Assembly (NCBI GenBank): GCA_946495655.1
Contig: CAMMDS010000008.1
Location: 1 to 56,424, forward strand
From: an uncultured Clostridium sp.
GTDB lineage: Bacteria > Bacillota > Clostridia > TANB77 > CAG-508
DNA: 56,424 nucleotides
Reading direction: 5' to 3'
Of this stretch, positions 16,149 to 24,775 are shown in pieces. Numbering within the stretch: the stretch's first letter is position 1; every line of letters starts with the position of its first letter. Both the position numbers and the translations under genes were made by a program. The notes under the pieces are model-generated. The model ran no database searches, was not told the origin of the DNA, and was given only the letters and a program-made list of their open reading frames with translations.

Positions 16149-17255
16149 TTACATTTTTATTATTTCCTCCCAAGATAAATTATCTTTTCCAAAATGTCCA
16201 TAATTAGTTGTTCTAGTATAAATTGGCTTTCTTAAATCTAAATATTCTATAATTCCATTAGGAGTTAAATCAAATTTGCTTTTAATTAATTCGACTAAAT
16301 CTTCATCTGATTTTTTTCCTGTTCCAAAAGTATTTATATATATTGAAAGTGGTTCTTTCATTCCTATTGCATATGATACTTGTATTTCACATTTATCTGC
16401 ATAACCATTTGCAACTATATTTTTAGCAATGTGTCTAAGCATATATGTTGCACTACGATCAACTTTACTTGGGTCTTTTCCAGAGAAAGCACCTCCGCCA
16501 TGTCTGCTATATCCACCATATGTATCTACAATTATTTTTCTTCCTGTAAGTCCTGTATCTCCAAGAGGTCCTCCAATTACAAATTTTCCCGTTGGATTAA
16601 CATATATTTTCGTATTTTCATCAATCATATTTGATGGTACAATCTCATTTATTACTTTCTTTATGACATCTTGTTTTATTCTTGATTGTTCAATTTCTTC
16701 ATTATGTTGTGTAGATATTAAAATAGTCTCTATTCTTCTTGGCTTATCATCTTCATATTCCACAGTAACTTGTACTTTTCCATCAGGTCTTAAATATGGA
16801 ATTATTCCTTCTTTGCGTACTTCTGCTAGTCTTCTTGCTAGTTTATGTGCCATATCTATTGCATATGGCATATAATTTTCTGTTTCATTTGAAGCATATC
16901 CAAACATAATTCCTTGGTCTCCTGCTCCACCTGTGTCCACTCCCATAGCAATATCTGGACTTTGTTTTGTAATATCAACATTTATTTTACATGTTCTATA
17001 ATCCATATCTAAATTTTCGTTGTCATATCCTATTTTTTTAATTATATTTCTAACTATGTCTTCTATATTAAACTTAGCTTTAGATGTTATTTGTCCTGCA
17101 ATTGTTACAGTATTTCCTGATACAAATGTTTCTACTGCTACTCTAGAATTTTCATCTTGTTTCAAACACTCATCTAATATACTATCAGAGATTAAATCTG
17201 CTAGTTTATCTGGATGTCCCTCTGTTACACTTTCTGATGTAAAATATTTTTTCAT
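16149..17255 (-). CDS. metK: S-adenosylmethionine synthetase
   Basis: Makes S-adenosylmethionine from methionine and ATP. Signature motifs [13 protein letters not shown] (N-terminal), [12 protein letters not shown] and [17 protein letters not shown] are present. 368 residues, slightly shorter than most bacterial MetK. A strong promoter lies upstream (17288-17316); I see no SAM riboswitch. The ABC-F gene follows after the palindrome and may be co-transcribed. Confidence 0.97.
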   Translation of the reverse strand: MKKYFTSESVTEGHPDKLADLISDSILDECLKQDENSRVAVETFVSGNTVTIAGQITSKAKFNIEDIVRNIIKKIGYDNENLDMDYRTCKINVDITKQSPDIAMGVDTGGAGDQGIMFGYASNETENYMPYAIDMAHKLARRLAEVRKEGIIPYLRPDGKVQVTVEYEDDKPRRIETILISTQHNEEIEQSRIKQDVIKKVINEIVPSNMIDENTKIYVNPTGKFVIGGPLGDTGLTGRKIIVDTYGGYSRHGGGAFSGKDPSKVDRSATYMLRHIAKNIVANGYADKCEIQVSYAIGMKEPLSIYINTFGTGKKSDEDLVELIKSKFDLTPNGIIEYLDLRKPIYTRTTNYGHFGKDNLSWEEIIKM

Positions 17256-17287
17256 TTTGCTCTTCCTTTCTAAAAAAACTCTATTAT

Positions 17288-17316
17288 GTTATACTATTTT
17301 TTTCATAATTGGTCAA
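17288..17316 (-). promoter_or_regulatory. metK promoter (sigma-A type)
   Basis: On the minus strand: TTGACC, 17 bases, TATAAC, about 30 bases before the metK start. Near-consensus. Confidence 0.75.
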
Positions 17317-17455
17317 GATATTGAAAACTTTTATGATACAATAAGTCTCCAAATAAAGAAAGAACTTCATATCTACTTGAAATTCTTTCCTAATTATTTT
17401 AAACCTATTAAGAATTTTACATATTAAATTCTTTTTTTAATATTTGTATGCACTA

Positions 17456-18604
17456 TCATTTATCAATTTTTACTCCGTCTTGAACTTTAGAAATATCAGA
17501 TATCTTAGCTGCAAAGTAAGGATGTTCCTTATCCTTTTCCACCAAGAAAATCGTAAATGTATCATCCACTATAAATTGTCTTGGCTCTTCATAGCTTTCA
17601 GCCGCTGACAGATTATCTGCATATATTCCTGCTTCGCTTTTTATTCTTCCACCACTCTTATCAAGTTCAAATTCAATAGTTTGCATCGCCTTTGATATTA
17701 TATAGTCCATACCATTTGAGAATGTAAACAATTTATTCTCTACTTCTGGTATTTCTTCTTTTAAATTAAAACTAATATTAGGAATCTTCAAATTTTCTTC
17801 AATCATTATATATCGTGAGCCCATATATTCTTCTGCTCTATCCATTATGTTTTCGTACATTTCTCCAAAAGTTTTTTCTTTGTTTCCTTTTGATATAATT
17901 ACTTCATCATTTCCCTTTGTTTTTAATTTAATAGCGAAGCTATCTTCTGAATCGTAATATAATACCTCTACTTGTTCTTCTAAAGCATCTCTAATTTCTT
18001 CTTCTGCATTGCCATCTATACCAAAATATTTTACATTGTTGTAACCTGCGAATTTTCCATCAGGTAACTCCATAAATTCTTTTGGAAATTCGAACTCTTT
18101 TTTTAGCATAGAATATAGGAAATAATCTTCTTCATCTACATTCTCCCAATCAAAACTATCTAAAATATCGCTTGTTTCGTTAAATTTCGTTTTTATTTCA
18201 TTCTCTATTTGTTCTTTAAGTTTAAGACTTGGTGTTCCATATATTTTATAATAACTTTCTTCTGATAAATCCTTTTCAGTAAATGTTCCTTTATTTAGAT
18301 TATCCACTATATCTGATTGTTCTTCAAAAACTATATCTTTTTTTACTAAATCATTTTTCAAATCATTCCATATTAAATTAAAAGTTCCACACCAAGCTGA
18401 ATTTTCTGTAATCTCATCCTCTAGCGATAATACTAAATTCATTTTAGTTTCTACTACTGTAGGTGCATATTTTCTTCCCCAAGTACTAAATAATACTGGC
18501 TCGTTATTTGCCATTCTATCTAGGTCCACTAAGTACAATATGCCAAATACTAATAATAAAATAATTAATATTACTCCTATTACGATTCCAACTTTCTTTT
18601 TCAT
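17456..18604 (-). CDS. Membrane-anchored extracytoplasmic protein, serpin-like tail
   Basis: About 382 residues: a short basic start (MKKK), one membrane helix (VGIVIGVILIILLLVFGILYLV), then a soluble outer domain. The C-terminal part (EPRQFIVDDTFTIFLVEKD then YFAAKI) faintly resembles the end of serpins, but no reactive loop is evident, so I leave function open. The N-terminal layout (TM then NEPVLFSTW) recalls 27376-28296 and 50429-51670. The start was chosen at 18604 for its AAGGGTG SD. It directly follows the sigma factor gene, so it may be the sensed or regulated surface partner. Confidence 0.6.
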   Translation of the reverse strand: MKKKVGIVIGVILIILLLVFGILYLVDLDRMANNEPVLFSTWGRKYAPTVVETKMNLVLSLEDEITENSAWCGTFNLIWNDLKNDLVKKDIVFEEQSDIVDNLNKGTFTEKDLSEESYYKIYGTPSLKLKEQIENEIKTKFNETSDILDSFDWENVDEEDYFLYSMLKKEFEFPKEFMELPDGKFAGYNNVKYFGIDGNAEEEIRDALEEQVEVLYYDSEDSFAIKLKTKGNDEVIISKGNKEKTFGEMYENIMDRAEEYMGSRYIMIEENLKIPNISFNLKEEIPEVENKLFTFSNGMDYIISKAMQTIEFELDKSGGRIKSEAGIYADNLSAAESYEEPRQFIVDDTFTIFLVEKDKEHPYFAAKISDISKVQDGVKIDK

Positions 18605-18662
18605 TTGCATCACCCTTTTTAACCTTTCACTTTTACAATTTCTTTGCATTTAAGTTTTTCTA

Positions 18663-19556
18663 TTATTTAGACACCTTTTTCTTTTTATTTTGTTGGTGTT
18701 TCACAAAAATAACTAAAAATACTATTGTAAAAACTAAAAAGATTCCTAAAAAAGTAAGTATTCCAATATCTTTATTATTTATTTGAACATTTTCTTGGGC
18801 AGATGGACCTAAAGTCTCATTTATCATTTCCTCTTGAAAAATATTTTCTTCAAAAGCACTATCTAAGCTGCTTGATTCTTCACTTTGTGAGCCGTTTACT
18901 ATTTCTTCTCCTGCATCACCTAAGCTATTCATATTCCCTTCCGACATATCAATTCCCGCTGAATTCTTTTGCCTTGTTAATTGTTTATTTGCTATAAATA
19001 ATGTAATACCTAATATGAAAATAGAAATATTACCTATTATTAATTTTAAGCTATGTAAAGCAGTGTAATACTTCCATTGAACCGTTCCAATTGGCATATT
19101 TAGAAGTTTTGCAATATCTTTAAATTTCATATCTGCTAATATTTTTAAAGATACTATTTCTCGCTCTTCTTTGTCTAGCTTCTCCATCATCCTATTATAC
19201 GTATCTTTATCTATTATTTTTTCAAATTCTCTATCTTCATAAGCAATATAATCTATATCATCTAAAGATATGTCATTTTTCTGTTTTCTAATATAATTTA
19301 AAGCCTCATTTTTAGTTAATGAATATAGCCAGCTTGCTTCGTTTGAAGTTGGCAATTTTTCTTTTTCAAGTTTATATATTTTAGTAAATACTATTTGAAC
19401 AATATCTTCGCTATTTTCTTTGTTCTTTAAAATAGAAAATGCAATACAATATATAAGCTTATTATATTTTTCATACAATTCATTAAAACTTTTTTCTTTA
19501 TTTTGTTTTAAATCCTCGAATATTTGGTGTAATTCTTTTTCATCTATTTTTTTCAT
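18663..19556 (-). CDS. ECF sigma factor with C-terminal membrane domain
   Basis: Residues 1-175 are an ECF sigma factor: region 2 (ELYEKYNKLIYCIAFSILKNKENSEDIVQIVFTKIY) and region 4 (MKFKDIAKLLNMPIGTVQWKYYTALHSLK). The chain then continues through a membrane helix (LIIGNISIFILGITLFIA), a Ser/Glu-rich outer loop and a second helix (ILTFLGIFLVFTIVFLVIFV) to a basic end. Fusing sigma with a membrane module suggests built-in tethering in place of a separate anti-sigma; release might need proteolysis. It overlaps the kinase-like gene by 4 bases. A remnant of the same tail is at 51695-51790. Confidence 0.85.
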   Translation of the reverse strand: MKKIDEKELHQIFEDLKQNKEKSFNELYEKYNKLIYCIAFSILKNKENSEDIVQIVFTKIYKLEKEKLPTSNEASWLYSLTKNEALNYIRKQKNDISLDDIDYIAYEDREFEKIIDKDTYNRMMEKLDKEEREIVSLKILADMKFKDIAKLLNMPIGTVQWKYYTALHSLKLIIGNISIFILGITLFIANKQLTRQKNSAGIDMSEGNMNSLGDAGEEIVNGSQSEESSSLDSAFEENIFQEEMINETLGPSAQENVQINNKDIGILTFLGIFLVFTIVFLVIFVKHQQNKKKKVSK

Positions 19557-20368
19557 ATAAATTCCTCATACAAATATTTTTTTATTAGGTATCTTCTTGC
19601 TTCAAAACTTTCTGTTGTACTAGAATCAAATTCATTTCCATCTAATACATAATCTATCCACATTAAAGCACATTCTTTTATCTTAGGAACTTCTTCTTCT
19701 TTCATTTGCAAATCATTTAAGTAGTAGACATCTATAAATCTTCTCATTCCCTCTAGATTAGCCCCTTTGGATTTTGAAAAGAATAAATTTGCGATTAATA
19801 TAGATACATCGCACACACACGCTCCAAATTTTGCATCATCAAAATCTATAAATCCAATTCTTCGTTTTTTATCATCTATAAATATGTTATTCCTTGTTAA
19901 ATCAAAATGAAGAATAGATTGCCTCTTTATATCCAATCCAAATTTTAACTTAGGTAGCCCAATCTCATTGTTATTTGTGGTTTTATGCATTCTTCTTAAA
20001 GTTTTTGCAATCGTATCAATTTCTTTATCAGTTAATTTGATTTTATTTGTATCCCAAACTATTTGATGTCCTTCTAAAAATGAATATATAACAATATATT
20101 TATCTGTAAATAATTTTGTATAATCTTCATTTAATTTATTACTTATTATTTTAGGAACATAAAAATTATTATCATTTAATATTTTATGTAAGTTTATCAT
20201 GGCTTTAGTATGTTCTATATCACTATATATTTTGATAATATATTTATTGCTATTACTGCATACCATATATACATTTCCGACTGTTGATTCAAGATTTTTT
20301 TCAATTTCTTTTACTTCAAAATCAAAATAGTCTTCAATTAATTTTTTTAGTTCAATTTCTAAATTCAT
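19553..20368 (-). CDS. Aminoglycoside phosphotransferase/choline kinase-like protein
   Basis: 271 residues with the kinase-like fold of the APH family: the catalytic loop ILHFDLTRNNIFID (HxDxxxxN) and the metal-binding GFIDFDDAKFG. The substrate is not predictable (small alcohol, amino sugar or homoserine-like). It overlaps the next gene (sigma) by 4 bases, so the two are coupled. Confidence 0.85.
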   Translation of the reverse strand: MNLEIELKKLIEDYFDFEVKEIEKNLESTVGNVYMVCSNSNKYIIKIYSDIEHTKAMINLHKILNDNNFYVPKIISNKLNEDYTKLFTDKYIVIYSFLEGHQIVWDTNKIKLTDKEIDTIAKTLRRMHKTTNNNEIGLPKLKFGLDIKRQSILHFDLTRNNIFIDDKKRRIGFIDFDDAKFGACVCDVSILIANLFFSKSKGANLEGMRRFIDVYYLNDLQMKEEEVPKIKECALMWIDYVLDGNEFDSSTTESFEARRYLIKKYLYEEFI

Positions 20369-20420
20369 ATTAATTTATACCTTTTCAAAAATATTAATAC
20401 TATTAATTTAAATTACATAG

Positions 20421-21068
20421 TTATTCAAATTTCATCTCGATATTTTCTATATTAAGAATTTCATTATTTTCATTTACTTGTAATTTAAAAATCTCTGGTG
20501 CATCGAATATTTTATCTACAATAATTTTGCCTCTATAACTTAAACATTTATGCTTGTTTTCTTTTATACACTCTAACTTGCACCAGTTCATAAGTAAAAA
20601 TGTCATTGAAGCTCCATGAGTAAAAACTGCAATGTTCTTACCTCTATAGTTATCCACAGCATTCCAAAAACCTTCTGTCATTCTATCAGTTACTTCTTTT
20701 CTAGATTCTCCTTCTTGATTTTTTAAATTCTCATCATAATATTGTTTAATGTATATATAATTATTTGCTTGTTGAATTCCGAGCATTCTTTCATTAAATC
20801 TCTCATCCACATGAATTACCAAACTTTTTCTTTCTGCTAAATATTTAGCCGTTTGGATTGCTCTTGCATAATTACTAGAAAATATTACATCTATATCTTT
20901 TAATTCTTTTGATTGACTAAGTATTTCTGCTCTTTTTTCTCCTTCTACGCTAAGTACTATCTTCTCTCTTCGATTTTGATAATATTCTTTGTTGTTTGCA
21001 TTATCAATTAATTTATTATCTATTTTTAAAGAATGTCTAATTAAGTATATTGTAGTTATATTTTCCAT
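20421..21068 (-). CDS. Histidine phosphatase family protein
   Basis: 215 residues of the phosphoglycerate-mutase-like fold. The N-terminal motif is LIRHSLK (RHG replaced by RHS), followed by RAIQTAKYLAERK and the second catalytic His in AVFTHGASMTFL. Likely a broad phosphatase. The substitution after the catalytic Arg-His is tolerated in some members. It stands 52 bases upstream of the kinase-like gene. Confidence 0.88.
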   Translation of the reverse strand: MENITTIYLIRHSLKIDNKLIDNANNKEYYQNRREKIVLSVEGEKRAEILSQSKELKDIDVIFSSNYARAIQTAKYLAERKSLVIHVDERFNERMLGIQQANNYIYIKQYYDENLKNQEGESRKEVTDRMTEGFWNAVDNYRGKNIAVFTHGASMTFLLMNWCKLECIKENKHKCLSYRGKIIVDKIFDAPEIFKLQVNENNEILNIENIEMKFE

Positions 21069-21187
21069 ATATATCTCCTTTTTTATATACTATATCATAA
21101 AAAGATTGAATACACTATATTTTTGTTATATTTTGTGAACACATAATATAATTATTACAAATTTCTGCTATTTTTTAAATATATAGC

Positions 21188-21281
21188 TAAGCATAAAAAC
21201 ACCTTTTTAAAAGTATTTTAAATATATCGATCAAGACAAATTTCCATACTTTTAAAAAGGTACTCTTTTGCTATATGCTTA
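21188..21281. other. Interrupted inverted repeat between larE and the phosphatase gene
   Basis: TAAGCAT...ACCTTTTTAAAAGTA (21188-21215) mirrors TACTTTTAAAAAGGT...ATGCTTA (21247-21281), leaving a loop of about 31 bases with ATATATCGATC. It could be a terminator for larE-side transcription or a small non-autonomous mobile element. No function can be read. Confidence 0.6.
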
Positions 21282-21324
21282 AAATGTAACATAACATACG
21301 ATTAAATTTCAGAATGAACATAGA

Positions 21325-22098
21325 TTAATCAAAAGCTCCACTCTTAATTCCTGATAAATCTAATGTTACAAATTTAAAACCTAAGTCTTTTATTTCGTTA
21401 ATTGTATCATTATGTTCTAATATCTTTGTAAAATCTTTACTTTCCACTTCAATCCTTGCAATATCTCCATGTACTCTAACTCTTACTCTTTCTATATCTA
21501 ATTTCTTAATTTCTTTTTCTGCAAGTTCTACTTTTTTTAAATCATCAGGTTCTAGTATAGTATCATATGGAAATCTTGTTGCTAAACACGAATTAGAAGG
21601 TTTATTCCAAAATTTTATACCAAATTCTTTGCTATATTTTCTTATATCTTCTTTTGTAAAACCTACTTCTTCTAAAGGGCTTATTATGCCAAGTTCTTTA
21701 GTTGCTATATTGCCCGGTCTATATACTTTTGTATCATCAATATTCTTACCATCTAAAACATGTTTAAATTCATTGTCGTTTGCTGCATTTATTATGTTTT
21801 TCATTAAATTCTTCTTACAACTATAGCATCTATTTTTATGATTTTCCTTGAAATCTTTTACTTCAAAAGCATTATATGGAATTTCTAAAATATTAAAATC
21901 ATTTTCTTTTGCAAATTCCATAGCATTGTTATAATCGTCTCTTGATACCATTTGCCCATTAACTATAATTGCAAGCACATTTTCCTTTGGCAAAATTTTA
22001 TTTGCAACAAATAATAAAAAACTTGAATCTATTCCGCCAGAATAGCAAATTGCGACTTTTTGTAGCTCTTTTAATATATTTTCTAATTTATCTAACAT
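21325..22098 (-). CDS. larE: LarE-like sulfur transferase (nickel-pincer cofactor synthesis)
   Basis: 257 residues. The PP-loop AICYSGGIDSSFLL binds ATP, and CYSCKKNLMK carries cysteines typical of LarE, which installs sulfur on pyridinium-bis-carboxylate mononucleotide. Motif NSCLATRFPYDT is also typical. It follows larC by 42 bases. The cofactor serves lactate racemase LarA, but neither larA nor larB is in the window. Confidence 0.92.
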   Translation of the reverse strand: MLDKLENILKELQKVAICYSGGIDSSFLLFVANKILPKENVLAIIVNGQMVSRDDYNNAMEFAKENDFNILEIPYNAFEVKDFKENHKNRCYSCKKNLMKNIINAANDNEFKHVLDGKNIDDTKVYRPGNIATKELGIISPLEEVGFTKEDIRKYSKEFGIKFWNKPSNSCLATRFPYDTILEPDDLKKVELAEKEIKKLDIERVRVRVHGDIARIEVESKDFTKILEHNDTINEIKDLGFKFVTLDLSGIKSGAFD

Positions 22099-22140
22099 TT
22101 TCTCTCCAAATTCTATTTTATACTTGATATTTTATTTACA

Positions 22141-23355
22141 TTAATTTAACTCTTCTAATCTGTATAATTCTTTTAAAGGAATATTGTTTTGCTCAGCTAC
22201 TTCTTTTACGCTATCATACTCAGGATACACATATGTTTCTCCGTTATTTTTCACTTTTTTAGCTTTAATTTTTCCATATTTAGTATCTATTTCAACTTTT
22301 TCTCTTTCTAATTCAGTTCTATATTCAGATCTATATCTTATTCCAATTGTTGTTGTTTCTCTGAATATAATATTCTGTAATTTATATAAATCATTTTTTC
22401 TACAAGCTACAGTTAATCTATATGCAGGTCTATTCTTTTTCATAAATATTGGTGTAAAAAATACATCTAAAGCACCATTTTGAAATAGTAATTCTTCTGT
22501 ATACCCCAATATTTCCCCACTACAATCATCTATATTAGTTTCCATTACAAAAAAATCTTCATTTTGTTCTTCCATATCTCCTAAATATACTTTTAATACA
22601 TTTGGTATTTTTAAATCTTTATATCCTGCTCCCCAACCAATTTTTCTAGTTACCATAGCAGGTAAAGTAGTAAATTCTTCTGCAAGCTCAGCTATTATTG
22701 CTGCACCTGTTGGAGTTACAAGCTCTGTATCTACATCTATTTGCCTAAACTTAACATTTGAATCTGCAAAAATTTCGCTAGTTGCAGGAACTGGAACTGC
22801 CATAGTTCCATGTGCACATTCTATAAATCCATATCCATCATTCACAACACTTGATATTATTTTATTTGGATTTATTTTATTAATTAATATTGCTGTTCCT
22901 ACTATATCAACTATCGAGTCTATAGCCCCAACTTCATGAAAATGCACCTCTTCTAAAGATTTGTTATGTACCTTAGATTCTGCTTTTGCCACTCTTAAAA
23001 ATATTCTTTTAGCTAATTCTTTGCTCTTTTCATCTATTGAGCTTTTTTCAATTATTTCATATACATCATGTAAATTTCTATGTTCATGATGGTGATGTTC
23101 GTGATCGTGAGTGTGTTCATGGCCATGATGATGGTCATGGTCATTATGTTCATGCTCATGCTCTAAAATTACATCCACATATTTACCTGTTATTCCATTC
23201 TTTATTTTTTTAGATATTTCAATTTTATATCCGTCCACATTTAATTTTTTTAATTCATCTAATAAATAATTGTCATCTCCGACAATTTCAAGCAATGCTC
23301 CAAGTGTCATATTACCACTAATTCCGCTTGAGCAATCAAAATATAATGTTCTCAT
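22141..23355 (-). CDS. larC: LarC nickel insertion protein (nickel-pincer cofactor synthesis)
   Basis: About 404 residues as a single ORF. N terminus MRTLYFDCSSGISGNMTLGAL and LEEVHFHEVGAIDSIVDIVG are LarC signatures. A His/Asp-rich stretch (HEHEHNDHDHHHGHEH and onward, near 75-105) probably stores or delivers nickel. LarC inserts Ni into the pincer cofactor using CTP. In some species larC is made from two ORFs by frameshifting; here it is continuous. The start at 23355 follows GGAGG; upstream in-frame codons only translate palindrome copy 5. Confidence 0.95.
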   Translation of the reverse strand: MRTLYFDCSSGISGNMTLGALLEIVGDDNYLLDELKKLNVDGYKIEISKKIKNGITGKYVDVILEHEHEHNDHDHHHGHEHTHDHEHHHHEHRNLHDVYEIIEKSSIDEKSKELAKRIFLRVAKAESKVHNKSLEEVHFHEVGAIDSIVDIVGTAILINKINPNKIISSVVNDGYGFIECAHGTMAVPVPATSEIFADSNVKFRQIDVDTELVTPTGAAIIAELAEEFTTLPAMVTRKIGWGAGYKDLKIPNVLKVYLGDMEEQNEDFFVMETNIDDCSGEILGYTEELLFQNGALDVFFTPIFMKKNRPAYRLTVACRKNDLYKLQNIIFRETTTIGIRYRSEYRTELEREKVEIDTKYGKIKAKKVKNNGETYVYPEYDSVKEVAEQNNIPLKELYRLEELN

Positions 23356-23366
23356 AAATCCTCCAT

Positions 23367-23399
23367 ATGAGAAATTGGGGTCTGTCCCCAATTTCTCAT
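23367..23399. repeat. Dispersed palindrome, copy 5 (perfect)
   Basis: The same perfect 14-bp inverted repeat with TCTGT loop as copy 4, ending exactly at the last base of the DUF362 stop codon and 11 bases before the larC start. Confidence 0.9.
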
Positions 23400-24283
23400 T
23401 AATCTATATTAATTAATTCATATTCTCTTGTTCCAAAGCCTAAATCTGCCGCTGCTTCTATTGTATGAACTCCATGTTGTCTTTCAACTCTTTCTACAAA
23501 ATGGTCTCTTCCTGGGTCTTTTGAGTTATATATTAAATCAATACATGCTTGGTCTATTGCAATTGGGTCTAGGCTTGCTAAAATTCCAATATCTTTCATA
23601 CATGGGTCTTCTGCTACTGCACAGCAATCACAATCAACAGATAAATTGCACATTACATTAATAAAAGCAATTCTATCTTTAAAATATTCTACTACACTAG
23701 ATGCTGCATCTGCCATAGATTCTAAGAATTTATCTTGTTCTGGTAAATCATCCCATATTTTATTTTGGTCTTTTGATTTTCCTGCTGAATGAATCCATGA
23801 TTTTCCTTCAGATGATGCTACGCCGATTGACAATTGTTTTAATGCACCACCATATCCTCCCATTGGATGACCTTTAAAATGAGAAAGTACAAGCATTGAG
23901 TCATAGTTTTTTAAATTCTTACCAACAAAATTTTCTTTTAAAACTTTTCCATTAGGTATTTTTAGTTCCATATCTGGTCCTTCTGCATCCATTAAGTCCA
24001 CATCAAAATATTTTGACCATCCATGGTCCTCTATTAATTTTTTATGTTTCTCTGTTGAGTTTCTAGCTCCTCCATAAGCTGTATTACATTCTACAACTGT
24101 GGCATTTAAATGTTTAACTATTTTTTCCACGAATTCTGGTCTTAAATAGTTTTGATTTCCTTGTTCTCCTGAATGTAATTTTACAGCAACTTTTCCTGGT
24201 AATTTAATACCTAAAGTTTCATACATTTTTACAACACTCTCTGGTGTTATTTCTTTTGTAAAATATACTTTTGATTTTTCCAT
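23399..24283 (-). CDS. DUF362 domain protein
   Basis: 294 residues matching DUF362 proteins (VYFTKEITPESVVKMYETLG, then LRPEFVEKIVKHLNATVVECNTAYGGAR, FKGHPMGGYGGALKQLSIGV). Cysteines CNLSVDCDCCAVAEDPC may bind an iron-sulfur cluster, although the C-terminal ferredoxin domain of longer members is absent. The function is not established. It lies between the merR-type regulator and larC in a same-strand run, likely one transcript. Confidence 0.88.
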   Translation of the reverse strand: MEKSKVYFTKEITPESVVKMYETLGIKLPGKVAVKLHSGEQGNQNYLRPEFVEKIVKHLNATVVECNTAYGGARNSTEKHKKLIEDHGWSKYFDVDLMDAEGPDMELKIPNGKVLKENFVGKNLKNYDSMLVLSHFKGHPMGGYGGALKQLSIGVASSEGKSWIHSAGKSKDQNKIWDDLPEQDKFLESMADAASSVVEYFKDRIAFINVMCNLSVDCDCCAVAEDPCMKDIGILASLDPIAIDQACIDLIYNSKDPGRDHFVERVERQHGVHTIEAAADLGFGTREYELINID

Positions 24284-24336
24284 ACTTTAACATTTCCTTT
24301 TTATATATTTAGGTTTTAATGGATTACCCATAACCA

Positions 24337-24723
24337 TTACAATATTTCTTCTGTAAAATCTTTTCTTTTTCCAGATTCAATTTCATCATATAATTTGATT
24401 TTGTAGTTTAATCTTTCAAGTGTATCATTTATTCTCTTTTGCTTTATTAGTAATTTTTCTTTTTGCTCTTTTAATAGTTCTTTTCTTTCACTAACAGTAT
24501 CTCTTCCTTCTCTAAATAATGAAACATATTTTATTAATATTTCTATTTCCATTCCTGCATCTCTCATGCATTTTATAAATTCTATCCATCTGCATGATTG
24601 TTCATCAAAATTTCTTATACCATTTTTGCTTCTAGGAATTTTAGGCAAAAGTCCTATTTTTTCATAATATCTAATTGTGTCCTGAGTTAAATTATATTTT
24701 TTACTTACTTCTGCTATTGTCAT
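24337..24723 (-). CDS. MerR family regulator, AdhR-like
   Basis: 128 residues: N-terminal winged helix (MTIAEVSKKYNLTQDTIRYYEKIGLLP), then a dimerisation coiled coil. FIKCMRDAGM carries the single Cys that in Bacillus AdhR senses aldehydes and other electrophiles. It sits behind the aldo-keto reductase and cupin genes and probably controls the three MerR-type promoters found at 26419, 44687 and 54429. Binding is inferred from the shared dyads. Confidence 0.88.
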   Translation of the reverse strand: MTIAEVSKKYNLTQDTIRYYEKIGLLPKIPRSKNGIRNFDEQSCRWIEFIKCMRDAGMEIEILIKYVSLFREGRDTVSERKELLKEQKEKLLIKQKRINDTLERLNYKIKLYDEIESGKRKDFTEEIL

Positions 24724-24775
24724 ATTTTTTCATTCCTCTCTGTGTCGTAAATTTTACTGTGATATTTTGTTGGGG

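Noticed and set aside
17020..17427. Plus-strand frame opposite the metK start
   Set aside because: Mostly antisense to metK and its promoter; the tail after 17300 resembles no protein I know.
16149..17455. SAM riboswitch before metK
   Set aside because: The upstream region is short with a plain promoter and no conserved riboswitch core.
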